Positions 8,818 to 17,723 of a stretch of 64,000 bases of DNA are shown here, one piece after another. The notes under the pieces are model-generated. The model was not told the origin of the DNA and made no database searches. It saw nothing but the letters and a program-made list of their open reading frames with translations. The stretch is taken from positions 1,178,001 through 1,242,000 of the forward strand of contig NZ_CP104208.1 of NCBI RefSeq assembly GCF_026230175.1, in the 5' to 3' direction. Each line of letters begins with the position of its first letter. Within the stretch, counting starts at the first letter, position 1. The stretch comes from Desulfovibrio mangrovi (GTDB lineage: Bacteria > Desulfobacterota > Desulfovibrionia > Desulfovibrionales > Desulfovibrionaceae). The position numbers and the translations under genes were made by a program.

Positions 8818-9852
8818 ATGACCACACATTCCGAGATCATCAGCCGCATTCGCTCAGAAATGGGCGACTCTCTCGTCATCATGGGCCACCATTACCAAAA
8901 CGACAGCGTCATCCGGCACGTGGACCTCAAGGGCGACTCTCTAGAGCTGGCCCGCAAAGTCGAATCCGTTCAGGCTGAGCATATCGTTTTCTGCGGCGTC
9001 TATTTCATGGGCGAATCAGCCGCCCTGCTCGCCCGGGAAGGCCAGAAGGTCTATCTGCCGGAGCCCGATGCCAACTGCGTCATGTCCCAGATGGCTCCCG
9101 CAGCCCGCGTGGACAAAGTCCTTAACCGCCTTGCCGAATCCGGCCGCACCATTGTGCCGCTGACGTACGTCAACTCCTCCGTGGGTGTGAAGGCAGTCTG
9201 CGGCAAGCATGGCGGCTCCGTGTGCACCTCCGCCAATGCGGAGACCATGATGCGCTGGGCCATGGACCGCGGCGATGCCATACTCTTCATTCCGGACAAG
9301 AATCTTGCCCGCAACACGGCAAACCGACTGGGAATTCCCGAAGCAGACTGGCACATGCTCAATATCACCAAAGAAGGTAACGCGGTGGATACCACGGCCG
9401 CCGAATCTGCCCGCCTTCTGCTCTGGCCGGGCCTGTGTGCCATCCATGCCCGCTTCAACCTGCGCCAGATTCAAACCGCCCGCGAAACCCATGCTGGCAT
9501 ACGCGTGGTGGTGCACCCCGAGTGCTCACCAGAAGTCGTTGCCGCAGCCGATGCCGCAGGATCAACCTCCTTCATTATCAACTACGTGAAGCAGGCTGAG
9601 GAAGGGGCTGCCATAGCCATCGGAACCGAGATCAACCTTGTGGAAAGACTCGCCAAGGAATACGCAGGTCGCAAGACCATCGTGCCGCTGCTGGAAAGCA
9701 GCTGTTCCCACATGGCCAGCGTTACCGAAGACAAACTCTCCATTACCCTGCAGGAAGTGCAGAACGGCACTGCGGACCCCGTCCGCATTCCCATCGGCTT
9801 TACAGACCACGCCCGCGTTGCGCTGGAACGCATGCTCAAGGCCTGCGCTTAG
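8818..9852 (+). CDS. nadA: Quinolinate synthase
   Basis: 344 residues; AAAGGA lies eight to nine bases before the ATG. NadA condenses iminoaspartate with dihydroxyacetone phosphate to give quinolinate, using an oxygen-sensitive [4Fe-4S] cluster. The three expected cluster ligands are present: Cys87 (DANCVMS), Cys207 (WPGLCAIH) and Cys296 (ESSCSHM). Substrate motifs MGHHYQ near the N terminus and HPEC at 233–236 are also intact. The length fits the short-type NadA. It sits between nadC and nadB, which supplies its unstable iminoaspartate substrate. Confidence 0.97.
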   Translation: MTTHSEIISRIRSEMGDSLVIMGHHYQNDSVIRHVDLKGDSLELARKVESVQAEHIVFCGVYFMGESAALLAREGQKVYLPEPDANCVMSQMAPAARVDKVLNRLAESGRTIVPLTYVNSSVGVKAVCGKHGGSVCTSANAETMMRWAMDRGDAILFIPDKNLARNTANRLGIPEADWHMLNITKEGNAVDTTAAESARLLLWPGLCAIHARFNLRQIQTARETHAGIRVVVHPECSPEVVAAADAAGSTSFIINYVKQAEEGAAIAIGTEINLVERLAKEYAGRKTIVPLLESSCSHMASVTEDKLSITLQEVQNGTADPVRIPIGFTDHARVALERMLKACA

Positions 9853-9890
9853 CTTTTCGGACTCTCCATCGAAAAGGATCTATCCCGCAC

Positions 9891-11474
9891 ATGTCCACAT
9901 ATCGTCACACAACCCCCGTGCTCATCATCGGTTCCGGCATTGCCGGCTGCACCACAGCGCTGTCGCTGGCCGACAGCGGCATTGAGTGCACTCTTATCAC
10001 GACCGGCGAAAAGCTTGACGGAGGGAACTCCGCCCTTGCACAGGGCGGCATCGTGTACAAGGCGGAAGAAGGCGACCCGCGCCTCCTTGAAAAAGACATC
10101 CTCACCGCAGGACACAACTACAACTACAAGGCTGCCGTACGCTACCTGTGCACGCGCGGCCCGGAATCCGTCAAACGGATTCTCGTGGACCGTCTGCATA
10201 TCCCCTTCGCCCGCAGCAAGGATGATTGCGAATGCGAGTGGGACCTCACCCGCGAAGGCGGCCATGGCGTTCCCCGCATTCTCCATTGTGCGGACTACAC
10301 CGGCCGGGCCATCATGGATGGCCTTATCGCTGCGGTGACCGCGCACCCCAACATCACGGTGCTGCCCAACCGCACCGCCGTAGACCTGCTGACCAGCCAC
10401 CATCACGCGCGCGACCTCGAGTTCCGCTACCAGCTCAACAATCAGTGCGTGGGAGCATATGTCTTCAACGAACAGCTCAAGCGCGTGGAAACGGTTCTTG
10501 CCAACTTTACCGTGCTGGCAACGGGCGGTGTCGGGCAGATATACCTGCACACCACCAACAGCACCTCATCCATCGGTTCCGGCCTTGCCATGGCGTACAG
10601 AGCCGGCGCCCGCATACACAATGCGGAATACGTGCAATTTCACCCCACCGCCCTGTATCACCGTTCCGACAGACGCTTCCTCATCACGGAGGCCATGCGC
10701 GGCGAAGGCGCCCGTCTTGTGGACGGCAACGGCGTCCCCTTCATGCAGAACCACGATGCCCGCGCAGACCTTGCGCCGCGAGACATCGTGGCCCGCGCCA
10801 TTGTGGAAGAGATGCTCAAGCGCGGGGACGATTGCGTCTACCTGGATACCAGCGAGGTCAAGCATGACCTTGCCACCCGTTTCCCCACCATCTTCAAGCG
10901 TTGCCTTGCTCTCGGAATAGACATCCGCACCCAGCCCATTCCCGTGGTTCCCGCTGCGCATTACTTCTGCGGAGGCATTCTGGCAGACTACAGAGGGCGC
11001 ACCACCGTTGAACGTCTCTATGCCGTGGGTGAATGCAACTGTACCGGCGTGCATGGCGCAAACCGGCTTGCCTCCACGTCCCTGCTGGAAGCGCTGCTGT
11101 GGGGCCATTCCTCCGCCGAAGACATCGGCAAACGCATCACGCGCAAGCTCAGCAAACGGCTCAGGGACTCCATGCCGGACTGGGAACCAACAGGCGAAGA
11201 ACACAATGACGATCCCGCCCTTATTGCGCAGGACTGGGCTCGCGTTCGCCATACCATGTGGAACTATGTCGGCATTACCCGGACATCCAGCCGTCTGAGC
11301 AGAGCGGTTGAGGATATGCGCGAACTCTCCAAGAACGTACACGACTTCTACAAGCGCACCCCGCTATCCAAACGACTCATAGACCTTTTCCACGGCTGTC
11401 AGGCCGCCTATGTCATCACCCTTGCCGCCAAGCGCAACAAGGTGAGCACGGGCTGTCACTACCGCGTGGATTAA
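9891..11474 (+). CDS. nadB: L-aspartate oxidase
   Basis: 527 residues. NadB is the flavoprotein that oxidises L-aspartate to iminoaspartate; in an anaerobe fumarate is the likely electron acceptor (inference from the family). The FAD-binding GSGIAGC motif is at the N terminus; GGNSALAQGGI, the active-site region around HPTALYH, and EAMRGEGARLVD follow, and the late GECNCTGVHGANRLASTSLLE segment is diagnostic of the fumarate reductase/aspartate oxidase family. The C-terminal helical domain is complete. It follows nadA by 38 bases and precedes a small membrane protein gene by 28 bases, so the four genes are likely one operon. Confidence 0.96.
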   Translation: MSTYRHTTPVLIIGSGIAGCTTALSLADSGIECTLITTGEKLDGGNSALAQGGIVYKAEEGDPRLLEKDILTAGHNYNYKAAVRYLCTRGPESVKRILVDRLHIPFARSKDDCECEWDLTREGGHGVPRILHCADYTGRAIMDGLIAAVTAHPNITVLPNRTAVDLLTSHHHARDLEFRYQLNNQCVGAYVFNEQLKRVETVLANFTVLATGGVGQIYLHTTNSTSSIGSGLAMAYRAGARIHNAEYVQFHPTALYHRSDRRFLITEAMRGEGARLVDGNGVPFMQNHDARADLAPRDIVARAIVEEMLKRGDDCVYLDTSEVKHDLATRFPTIFKRCLALGIDIRTQPIPVVPAAHYFCGGILADYRGRTTVERLYAVGECNCTGVHGANRLASTSLLEALLWGHSSAEDIGKRITRKLSKRLRDSMPDWEPTGEEHNDDPALIAQDWARVRHTMWNYVGITRTSSRLSRAVEDMRELSKNVHDFYKRTPLSKRLIDLFHGCQAAYVITLAAKRNKVSTGCHYRVD

Positions 11475-11502
11475 CCATTCCGAAACCGACCAAGGTGAAT
11501 CA

Positions 11503-11874
11503 ATGACTTTAACGGAATTCAGACTGCTGCTGGGCAATGACTGGGGCATCATGCTTCTTTCCTGCATTCTGCTGTACATGTTCATTCTGCGCCTGCGCCG
11601 TGTTGGCGGCTTTTTGGGCATTGCCGGCACCATCGGCACCTCGGTGCTTCTGGCACTGCTTGTCTGGCTGCAATGGAACAAATACACCGTGGGGCAAGAG
11701 ATTCTCAGCATCGTTGAACAGCAGGCCGCGGGCTACAATATTCTCACCATGGAAAATAAGCCGATGACGGCACCGCGAATTCTTGAGGTGAACGGCGTAC
11801 GTTATATTATCGATGCGGCAGAGCCGCACCAGAAACGCCATCTGCCCTGGACGCTCATCGCCCTTCCTCAATAG
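11503..11874 (+). CDS. Small two-helix membrane protein at the end of the nad operon
   Basis: 123 residues with AAGGTG eight bases before the ATG. Two hydrophobic segments (about 14–28 and 37–60) flank a basic RLRR loop; the remaining 60 residues form a soluble tail with no motif I recognise. It follows nadB closely and ends at a strong terminator, so it is probably co-transcribed with nadCAB. That position does not show that it acts in NAD metabolism; it may only share the promoter. Confidence 0.75.
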   Translation: MTLTEFRLLLGNDWGIMLLSCILLYMFILRLRRVGGFLGIAGTIGTSVLLALLVWLQWNKYTVGQEILSIVEQQAAGYNILTMENKPMTAPRILEVNGVRYIIDAAEPHQKRHLPWTLIALPQ

Positions 11875-11892
11875 CGGCAACAAATCGCATAC

Positions 11893-11929
11893 AAAAAAAA
11901 CGGCCCGTTCAAGACGGGCCGTTTTTTTT
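11893..11929. terminator. Bidirectional intrinsic terminator
   Basis: Eight A residues, CGGCCCGT, loop TCAAG, ACGGGCCG and eight T residues. It can end both the nad operon and the leftward lipoprotein gene. Confidence 0.92.
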
Positions 11930-11950
11930 GTTGAAGGGTCATTCGTTGAC

Positions 11951-12379
11951 TCAGCGGCAGGTGCCGGGATCAACAATGATGGAAAGGTAATCAAAAACGG
12001 TACGCTGCGTAGCCGGAGTGCTGTACGCAGTCACCTGCGTCCTGCCTGATCCGAGCGGCTCAAAGTCAATCCATGCATCTACACGAAAGGTTCGCGCATC
12101 AAGCTGCTTTCCCCAAACCATCTGCCGGGGAGCCCCTTCCTTTGCAGGCTTCATCCAGCGACCATTGCCACATCGGGCATGGTACTGCACGAGGTTGTTC
12201 TCAATTTCGTTGGTTGAAAGCAACACCACATTCTGCGTCGTGCTGTATTGCTGAGTCCGCAGCTCCACAATGGGAGATGTCAGGCAACCGCTCAGCACAG
12301 TCGTCATGAGGAAACAAAGAACAGACGGCAGAACTGTGAACCTGCGCCAAGTATGGAAGACATACCATGCATGGACCAT
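11951..12379 (-). CDS. Predicted lipoprotein, function unknown
   Basis: 142 residues; AAAGGAGG sits eight bases before the ATG. A hydrophobic N-terminal segment ends in the lipobox LSGC near residue 32, so it should be a lipidated, periplasm-facing protein. The mature part of about 110 residues has two more cysteines (HARCGNG and the C-terminal PGTCR), which could form a disulfide. The central region (Arg-Thr-Phe-Arg-Val-Asp-Ala-Trp) suggests a small beta-rich fold. I do not recognise the family. It is a single-gene unit ending at the bidirectional terminator. Confidence 0.8.
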   Translation of the reverse strand: MVHAWYVFHTWRRFTVLPSVLCFLMTTVLSGCLTSPIVELRTQQYSTTQNVVLLSTNEIENNLVQYHARCGNGRWMKPAKEGAPRQMVWGKQLDARTFRVDAWIDFEPLGSGRTQVTAYSTPATQRTVFDYLSIIVDPGTCR

Positions 12380-12492
12380 AGCAGCGCCTCCTTTCCTTTA
12401 CCATAGTACAGGAAAAGAAACGTGACCAGACACAAATGGACTGCATGATACTGCGTAGCACGCACCTTCAATGCGAAGTTAAAGACAGGATC

Positions 12493-13890
12493 TCACGCGG
12501 CCTGTTGCACGTCTTCCTTCCTCCCGAGCCTGCCCAGCGAGCAGAAGACACCAAGACAGCAAAGCCCCGCAAAGATGCTCAAGCCTAACTGCATGCTCCG
12601 CAAAAACGCAGGGTATGTCTCAACCGTAATGGCATGCCCGCCGAGAAGCATGGAGAAAACAACCGTAATGATGGTCATGCTGCTCATCATGCCCAAAGTC
12701 CGCATGCTGGCAACAAGTCCCGAGGCAACACCAAGGTGGGCAGGCTCAATGCTGCCCATGATAACTGTGGTATTCGGCGATGAGAACAGGGCAAACCCTC
12801 CCCCCAGCAAAACCAGCATGACATACAGATGCCAAAGTGGAGTCGTCTCTCCCACAGTCGCCGCGAGTGCAAGTCCGGCAACACACAGAATCATGCCGAG
12901 TGTTGCAACATTGGCGGCAGGATACCTGTCTGCCAGTCTGCCGCAGAACGGAGAAAGAGCCGCCTGAACAACGGACTGAATCATCAGCACCGTTCCTGCC
13001 TGCGCCGGAGTCATCCCCTTGATGTACTGCAGATACAGACTCACAAAGAATGCAACCCCAAACGTTGCAGCATAGTTCAGCAACGCCGCAAGGTTGCTGA
13101 AGGCAAAAATACGGTTTCCCCGGAACAGTCCAACCGGAAGCAAGGGATACGGCTGACGCGATTCGAAACGGACAAATAGGACCAGCCCTATCCCACCGAT
13201 AGCCAGCGACACATAAGCCCACGGGCCGATATCAAGGTTGGACGCTCCGAGAATCAGCACAAGTATTGAGGTTGCATAGATAATGCTGCCTTTCCAGTCG
13301 AAAGGTTCTTTTCCGGATGTCACCTTTTCAAGCCGCAAGCGGAAGGTGGTGAGCAGAAAGGCTGCCAGTCCGAGAGGGACGCACAACAGGAACACGGCCC
13401 GCCAGCTCCAATGGCTGACGATGACCCCACCAATGAAAGGACCGCAGGAAATGCCTGCATACACACTGGATACCGCAATACCCAGGGCCCGCCCCCGCAC
13501 ATTTGCCGGAAACGCATTCACCACCATTGCCATGGAGGTAGCCATGACCATGGAACCGCCGATTCCCTGCAGAAACCGCAGTGCAATGACAGCTTCCGCA
13601 GACCACGCAAAGGCAAGGAATCCGGCCATGACCGTGAACAGCGCTATACCAAGCTGAAACAACCGGCGACGCCCATGCATATCTGCAAGCCTGCCCATGG
13701 ACAAAAGAAAGATGGAGGCCGAAAGAACATAGACCGTCTCCACCAGTCCCATCTGCATGGCTGTCGCGTGAAACTCACGCCCCATGGTCGGCAGCGCGAT
13801 ACCAACAGCCGACATCATGAAGGGCATGAGAAAATGCGCCACACATACAACAAACAATGTGGCTCGTTGAAATGCTCTCTCTTCTTCCAC
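12493..13890 (-). CDS. MFS drug-efflux transporter, DHA2 (EmrB/QacA) type
   Basis: 465 residues with about 14 predicted membrane helices. The MFS loop 2-3 signature appears as GRLADMHGRRRLF and helix 5 carries the antiporter motif C pattern (GISCGPFIGGVI), pointing to proton-coupled export. It begins with GTG whose G overlaps the TAG stop of the upstream marR, so translation is probably coupled. The marR–MFS pairing is the standard arrangement of a self-repressed multidrug or toxic-compound pump. Ligand unknown. There is no partner periplasmic adaptor (EmrA-like) gene here. Confidence 0.92.
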   Translation of the reverse strand: MEEERAFQRATLFVVCVAHFLMPFMMSAVGIALPTMGREFHATAMQMGLVETVYVLSASIFLLSMGRLADMHGRRRLFQLGIALFTVMAGFLAFAWSAEAVIALRFLQGIGGSMVMATSMAMVVNAFPANVRGRALGIAVSSVYAGISCGPFIGGVIVSHWSWRAVFLLCVPLGLAAFLLTTFRLRLEKVTSGKEPFDWKGSIIYATSILVLILGASNLDIGPWAYVSLAIGGIGLVLFVRFESRQPYPLLPVGLFRGNRIFAFSNLAALLNYAATFGVAFFVSLYLQYIKGMTPAQAGTVLMIQSVVQAALSPFCGRLADRYPAANVATLGMILCVAGLALAATVGETTPLWHLYVMLVLLGGGFALFSSPNTTVIMGSIEPAHLGVASGLVASMRTLGMMSSMTIITVVFSMLLGGHAITVETYPAFLRSMQLGLSIFAGLCCLGVFCSLGRLGRKEDVQQAA

Positions 13891-14342
13891 TATAAATCTC
13901 CATCTTCCGGCTTGATGCTGGCAAGCATATTCATGGTCATGCGGTCCAGAAACTCAAGGGCAACGGGACGCTCTTCATCCGAAAAGCCGTGTCCAAGCTG
14001 GCCAGTCAGCGCATGTAAATGCCCAAAAAACTCATCACGCCGGGAATGCATATCGTCAGACAGAAAGACCAGTTTCTGCCGTTTATTCTCTTCATTAACA
14101 CGCCGTACGATCAACCCTGCCTGCTCCATGCGGGCGAGTTGGCGCGCCGTGACACCTTTATCAATGAACAACCGCGAAGCCAGAACATCCTGCGGCACAC
14201 CGTCTTCATGAAACAATTCCGCAAGAAAGGGGACCTGCCCCTGTTCCACCCCCATAGTCGCCATCCTTTCACGAATATAGCGGGCCACCAGTCGGTGCAG
14301 CTTGCTTATCCGATAGCCGAACGAAGTTGCTCGTGAGTGCAT
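13890..14342 (-). CDS. MarR-family transcriptional regulator
   Basis: 150 residues; GGAAGGGAG precedes the ATG. The winged helix-turn-helix is clear: LAELFHEDGVPQDVLASRLF, then GVTARQLARMEQAGLIVRR with the conserved wing (Asp-like turn at NEENKRQKL). MarR proteins bind as dimers to palindromes and release when a small phenolic or oxidant ligand binds. A perfect 14-base palindrome lies 22 bases upstream of its start codon, between it and the divergent nitroreductase gene. It likely represses itself, the downstream MFS pump and perhaps the nitroreductase. Confidence 0.93.
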   Translation of the reverse strand: MHSRATSFGYRISKLHRLVARYIRERMATMGVEQGQVPFLAELFHEDGVPQDVLASRLFIDKGVTARQLARMEQAGLIVRRVNEENKRQKLVFLSDDMHSRRDEFFGHLHALTGQLGHGFSDEERPVALEFLDRMTMNMLASIKPEDGDL

Positions 14343-14363
14343 GGCTCCCTTCCTCTTTTATTT

Positions 14364-14377
14364 GTTGCCTAGGCAAC
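14364..14377. promoter_or_regulatory. Candidate MarR operator (perfect palindrome)
   Basis: GTTGCCTAGGCAAC is a perfect 14-base palindrome in the divergent marR/nitroreductase region. Its size and position fit a MarR dimer site. A TATACT hexamer at 14474–14479 could be the −10 element of the nitroreductase promoter. Confidence 0.6.
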
Positions 14378-14520
14378 GGTTAAATATGACTGACCGACCT
14401 CCAAGTCAAGCACCCGCATGATACTCCTTGTCAGAGAGAGACAATTGCCTGTTCATTTTATAGGAAAATCGCTTATACTACGCTCGGATGCAGGCAAACA
14501 GCCAACCAAGGGAGCCAGCT

Positions 14521-15156
14521 ATGGATTTCAGCACGATTCTTGAGCGCCGCCGCGCCATCAACTTCTTCGATCCAGCCAGAGACGTTCCGCAGACCCTGCT
14601 GGAACAGATGATACAGGACGCCTCGTTAACGCCTTCCAGCTACAATCTTCAGCCGTGGAACCTCATTGCCCTGAGGGAACTGGATGACAAAATGCGCTTG
14701 CGCAACGTCGCCATGAACCAACCCAAAGTAAGCGAAGCGCCTGTGGTGCTGATTGTTCTTGCAGACACCAAGGGCTGGGAAAAGGGACACCCCACTGTTG
14801 AACGCAACTTCGAGGAAATGCTCAAGGCGGGATCGATAAAACAGGAACGGAGAGATTGGTTTTACGGTGCCTGCGCCAGACTCTACGGTAAAAGCCATGA
14901 CACGCAGTTTGCCTTTGGCGTGAAGAACACCGCCTTCTTTGCCATGTCGCTCATGTATGCCGCAGCCAACCTCGGACTGGATACCCACCCCATGGACGGC
15001 TTTGACCATGACGGAGTAAGGCGGGAGTTCAACATACCTGACCACTACTGGATTCCCCTTCTCATGGCCGTTGGTTACTTCAATGAGGAAGAAACAAAGC
15101 CCGCAAGAAAATGGCGCAAATCCCCTGCCGAAATTCTGGTCCGCTTCGACAAGTAG
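14521..15156 (+). CDS. Nitroreductase-family flavoprotein
   Basis: 211 residues from the ATG at 14521 (AAGGGAG upstream); an in-frame ATG at 14488 lacks a ribosome site. FMN-dependent NAD(P)H oxidoreductase family. The N-terminal ERRRAINFFD resembles the FMN-binding ERRS/TxRxF motif, followed by TPSSYNLQPWN, the family's second FMN contact; the C-terminal third has GLDTHPMDGFD and PLLMAVGY. The physiological substrate is usually a quinone or nitroaromatic, not readable here. It is divergent from marR–MFS with a shared palindromic site, which suggests a joint response to an electrophilic or aromatic toxin. Confidence 0.93.
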   Translation: MDFSTILERRRAINFFDPARDVPQTLLEQMIQDASLTPSSYNLQPWNLIALRELDDKMRLRNVAMNQPKVSEAPVVLIVLADTKGWEKGHPTVERNFEEMLKAGSIKQERRDWFYGACARLYGKSHDTQFAFGVKNTAFFAMSLMYAAANLGLDTHPMDGFDHDGVRREFNIPDHYWIPLLMAVGYFNEEETKPARKWRKSPAEILVRFDK

Positions 15157-15170
15157 CAGGATCAATAAGA

Positions 15171-15203
15171 AGCGCCCCGTATGGCAACATACGGGGCGCT
15201 TTT
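15171..15203. terminator. Intrinsic terminator between nitroreductase gene and metF
   Basis: A perfect 13-base stem (AGCGCCCCGTATG with its complement) around the GCAA tetraloop, followed by TTT on the plus strand and T-rich sequence on the minus strand. Confidence 0.85.
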
Positions 15204-15225
15204 CATTGGTCTTGTCAGATCAAAG

Positions 15226-16101
15226 CTACTTGAGGCCGACGCGATCTGCTATCTCAAGGCACATGCCCGCCTTGTTCAGCGTATACAAATGAATACCGGG
15301 AGCCCCGCCATCTATGAGGCGACGAATCTGTTCCACGGCAAAGGCAAGGCCAGCTTCCTTCACGGCCTGATCTCCGCCCTTCTCGTTAGCTTCTTCAAGC
15401 GCAAGGTAAAGCTTGCCGGGAATGTTAGCCCCGCAGAGCGTGAGAATACGCTTAACCGAAGACAGGCTCTGGATGGGAAGAATACCGGGAAGCACAGGGG
15501 TATGTACGCCCATGGCGCGCAACTGTTCCACAAAGCTGAAGTACTCACGCACATCAAAGAAGAGCTGGGTAACGATGAAATCGCTTCCGGCATCAACCTT
15601 TACCTTGGTGAAAGCAAGATCGTCACGGAAGGTCTGCGACTCGGGATGCGCGGCGGGATAGCCAGCCACGCCGATACCGAAATCCGGGCAGCAGGTGCGC
15701 ACAAAGGAAACAAGATCAGAAGCGTACTTGAATTCCTGATCAGCCCAGTCAAAATCACCGTTACGGGGAGCATCACCACGCAACGCGAGGATGTTGTTCA
15801 CGCCTTCGCCACGAAGACGCTGAAGAAAATCGCGAATCTTGCTACCGTCAGCGCCAACACAGGTCAGGTGCGCCATCGGCTCTATGCCGATCACGTTCTT
15901 GATATGCGCCGTGATTTCAAGTGTATTATCCTGCGTGGAACCGCCTGCACCATAGGTAACAGACGCAAACAGAGGATTCAGGGCCTTGAGGCGCTCCACG
16001 GTACGGAAAAAGCTGGGCCAGTTCTCGCGTTCTTTCGGAGGAAAAAATTCAAGAGAATAAAACGGGGAACTCTGGGCTCTGATAAGGTCAATGATCTTCA
16101 A
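15226..16101 (-). CDS. metF: 5,10-methylenetetrahydrofolate reductase
   Basis: 291 residues. Reduces 5,10-methylene-THF to 5-methyl-THF for methionine synthesis (and, in many anaerobes, the methyl branch of one-carbon metabolism). FAD-dependent TIM barrel: EFFPPK near the start, VTYGAGGSTQ, HLTCVG, LALRGD and FIVTQLFFD are all family signatures. I place the start at a TTG (16101), because GAGGA lies seven bases before it and the protein then begins Met-Lys-Ile-Ile-Asp-Leu; an ATG at 16119 has no ribosome site and would add six residues. No MetV-type zinc protein is next to it. A promoter with a leader of roughly 145 bases lies upstream. Confidence 0.95.
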   Translation of the reverse strand: MKIIDLIRAQSSPFYSLEFFPPKERENWPSFFRTVERLKALNPLFASVTYGAGGSTQDNTLEITAHIKNVIGIEPMAHLTCVGADGSKIRDFLQRLRGEGVNNILALRGDAPRNGDFDWADQEFKYASDLVSFVRTCCPDFGIGVAGYPAAHPESQTFRDDLAFTKVKVDAGSDFIVTQLFFDVREYFSFVEQLRAMGVHTPVLPGILPIQSLSSVKRILTLCGANIPGKLYLALEEANEKGGDQAVKEAGLAFAVEQIRRLIDGGAPGIHLYTLNKAGMCLEIADRVGLK

Positions 16102-16251
16102 TGTTCTATCCTCGTACATTTGGAGCTTGCGTTACGAAACTGCACTGCCGGCAACTTGGCAGCCACCACCACACCTGCTTTCTCAACTTTCATTATCTGA
16201 AGATGATACTGAACCAAGCAGGATGGCACCGTTTCCCTTCTGTTGAACTCA

Positions 16252-16279
16252 TATATATCAGGAAATCTTGATACGTCAA
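16252..16279 (-). promoter_or_regulatory. Predicted sigma-70 promoter of metF
   Basis: On the minus strand TTGACG (16279–16274) and TATATA (16257–16252) are 16 bases apart. The rest of 16102–16436 holds the metF leader and, near its right end, the ribosome site of the next gene; I see no ORF there. Confidence 0.55.
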
Positions 16280-16436
16280 TATCTAATTATGTTGATTATC
16301 GCAAATAAGCATCCCTCGTGCTGGACATTGGGACTGGGGAGATGTACCTCTCAAAAAACACCGGATAATCCTGCGGGGATAGTCATCTCCCCGTAAGTGG
16401 AATCGATACGGTTAATACTCTGACACAGGATGATAC

Positions 16437-16679
16437 ATGTATTTCTGGCAAATTCTTTTTCTGCTTCTGGCTGCGGCAGTCGCCGCTTATGCCCATCTCC
16501 GCCCGCAAAGCGACATAGCTGCCAAGCGTCTGCGCAAGCTGATGATCTGGTTTTTCCCCTATGCATTCATCACAATCGGGCTCTGCGCCCTCTTCCTGCA
16601 ACCGGCGTGGGTAGCGGTAGTCTTTCTGCTCAGCGCAGCCGCGTGCTTCATCCTGTTTCTTAAAAAAGACATACAATAG
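16437..16679 (+). CDS. Small hydrophobic membrane protein
   Basis: 80 residues; AGGA six bases before the ATG. Three short hydrophobic stretches (3–18, 37–54, 57–74) separated by a basic segment (KRLRK) and ending in KKD, which suggests an inner-membrane protein with cytoplasmic positive charges. No family recognised. It stands 37 bases before a DUF2233-type secreted protein gene and may share its transcript. Confidence 0.65.
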   Translation: MYFWQILFLLLAAAVAAYAHLRPQSDIAAKRLRKLMIWFFPYAFITIGLCALFLQPAWVAVVFLLSAAACFILFLKKDIQ

Positions 16680-16716
16680 CCGTTCATAATATAGCACTAC
16701 AGCCAGCATATCAGAC

Positions 16717-17622
16717 ATGAAATCAGCACACGGCCATACCCAAAGCCCCCGGAAGCGTTGCCTGCAGGCAATCCGCTTCCTCCTTACGGCTTTACTGTCA
16801 CTGGCTGCCATTCATGCCCATGCTGCTGAGACATGGATCGAACTGGAACCCGGGCTGCACATGGCCTCATTTCCGGTATCCATCACCGACATTTCAGGAG
16901 ACTCCTTCACACAGGAAGACGGCCTGACTATATTACGCATCCAACCTGCGCACTATGAGTTTGTTCTGCTGACAAGTTCGGAAAAGGGCATCCAGCTGAC
17001 TCCGGCCCAATGGGCGGAACAGAACAACCTGATTGCCGTAATCAACGCATCCATGTATCTGCCGGACAACCGAAAGAGCACAGGCTACCTGCGCAACGGT
17101 GATCACATCAACAACGACTATATCAACAAGCGGTTCGGCTCATTTTTCGTAGCCTCACCGATTCCCTCCCCTGCTGCCAGCTACAACGGTACCACAGCCT
17201 CAGCCGCAAAACTGCCTCCGGCGACGATTCTGGACAAACAGGCTGACGACTGGGAATCAATGATTCCCCAATACCGCATTGTCGTGCAGAATTTCCGCAT
17301 GATCAATGCGTCGCGCGTACCTCTTTGGCCTGAGGCAGGCGACGAGTTCTCCGTCGCCGCCATAGCTATGGACAATACGCAGGCAATACTGTTCATCCAC
17401 TGCCGCCCTGCAGTGACCGTGCGGGACCTGACGGAACTTCTTCTCGAGTTGCCGCTAGGTCTTCAACGGGCCATGTATGTGGAAGGTGGGCCCCAGGCCA
17501 GCCTGCACATAAGGACCGACAAGATCCGCAATACCTGGTCAGGACGCCACGCGGGCGATTTCTGGAGCGGCACCCGGACGGAGTGGCCGCTGCCCAACGT
17601 GCTGGGCATTCGCAAACGCTGA
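16717..17622 (+). CDS. Secreted DUF2233/phosphodiester-glycosidase-like protein
   Basis: 301 residues with a signal peptide (basic n-region, hydrophobic core about 21–33, cleavage after AHA near 36). The rest resembles the NAGPA/DUF2233 family, whose human member removes GlcNAc from a phosphodiester; recognisable pieces are NASMYLPDNRKSTGYLRNG, VVQNFRMI and the late LQRAMYVEGGPQASL. The family's conserved aspartate and glycine-rich strand (usually DGG) appears as VEGGPQ. Likely periplasmic and acting on a cell-envelope glycan phosphodiester, but bacterial substrates in the family are mostly unknown. No good Shine-Dalgarno precedes the ATG. Confidence 0.75.
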   Translation: MKSAHGHTQSPRKRCLQAIRFLLTALLSLAAIHAHAAETWIELEPGLHMASFPVSITDISGDSFTQEDGLTILRIQPAHYEFVLLTSSEKGIQLTPAQWAEQNNLIAVINASMYLPDNRKSTGYLRNGDHINNDYINKRFGSFFVASPIPSPAASYNGTTASAAKLPPATILDKQADDWESMIPQYRIVVQNFRMINASRVPLWPEAGDEFSVAAIAMDNTQAILFIHCRPAVTVRDLTELLLELPLGLQRAMYVEGGPQASLHIRTDKIRNTWSGRHAGDFWSGTRTEWPLPNVLGIRKR

Positions 17623-17723
17623 TGTATCTCCCATTCGGATAAAACGCCTTCCACATGGTTGCCATGCCGAAAAAGAGGTATTAAGTTCTGCCCACATGAA
17701 CGAGATAGTGTGAGGAGCTTTTC

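Noticed and set aside
16102-16245. AGGGAAACGGTG in the metF leader (minus strand), as in a cobalamin riboswitch
   Set aside because: The other obligatory parts, such as the CCCGCAACTG box, are absent, so I do not call a riboswitch.
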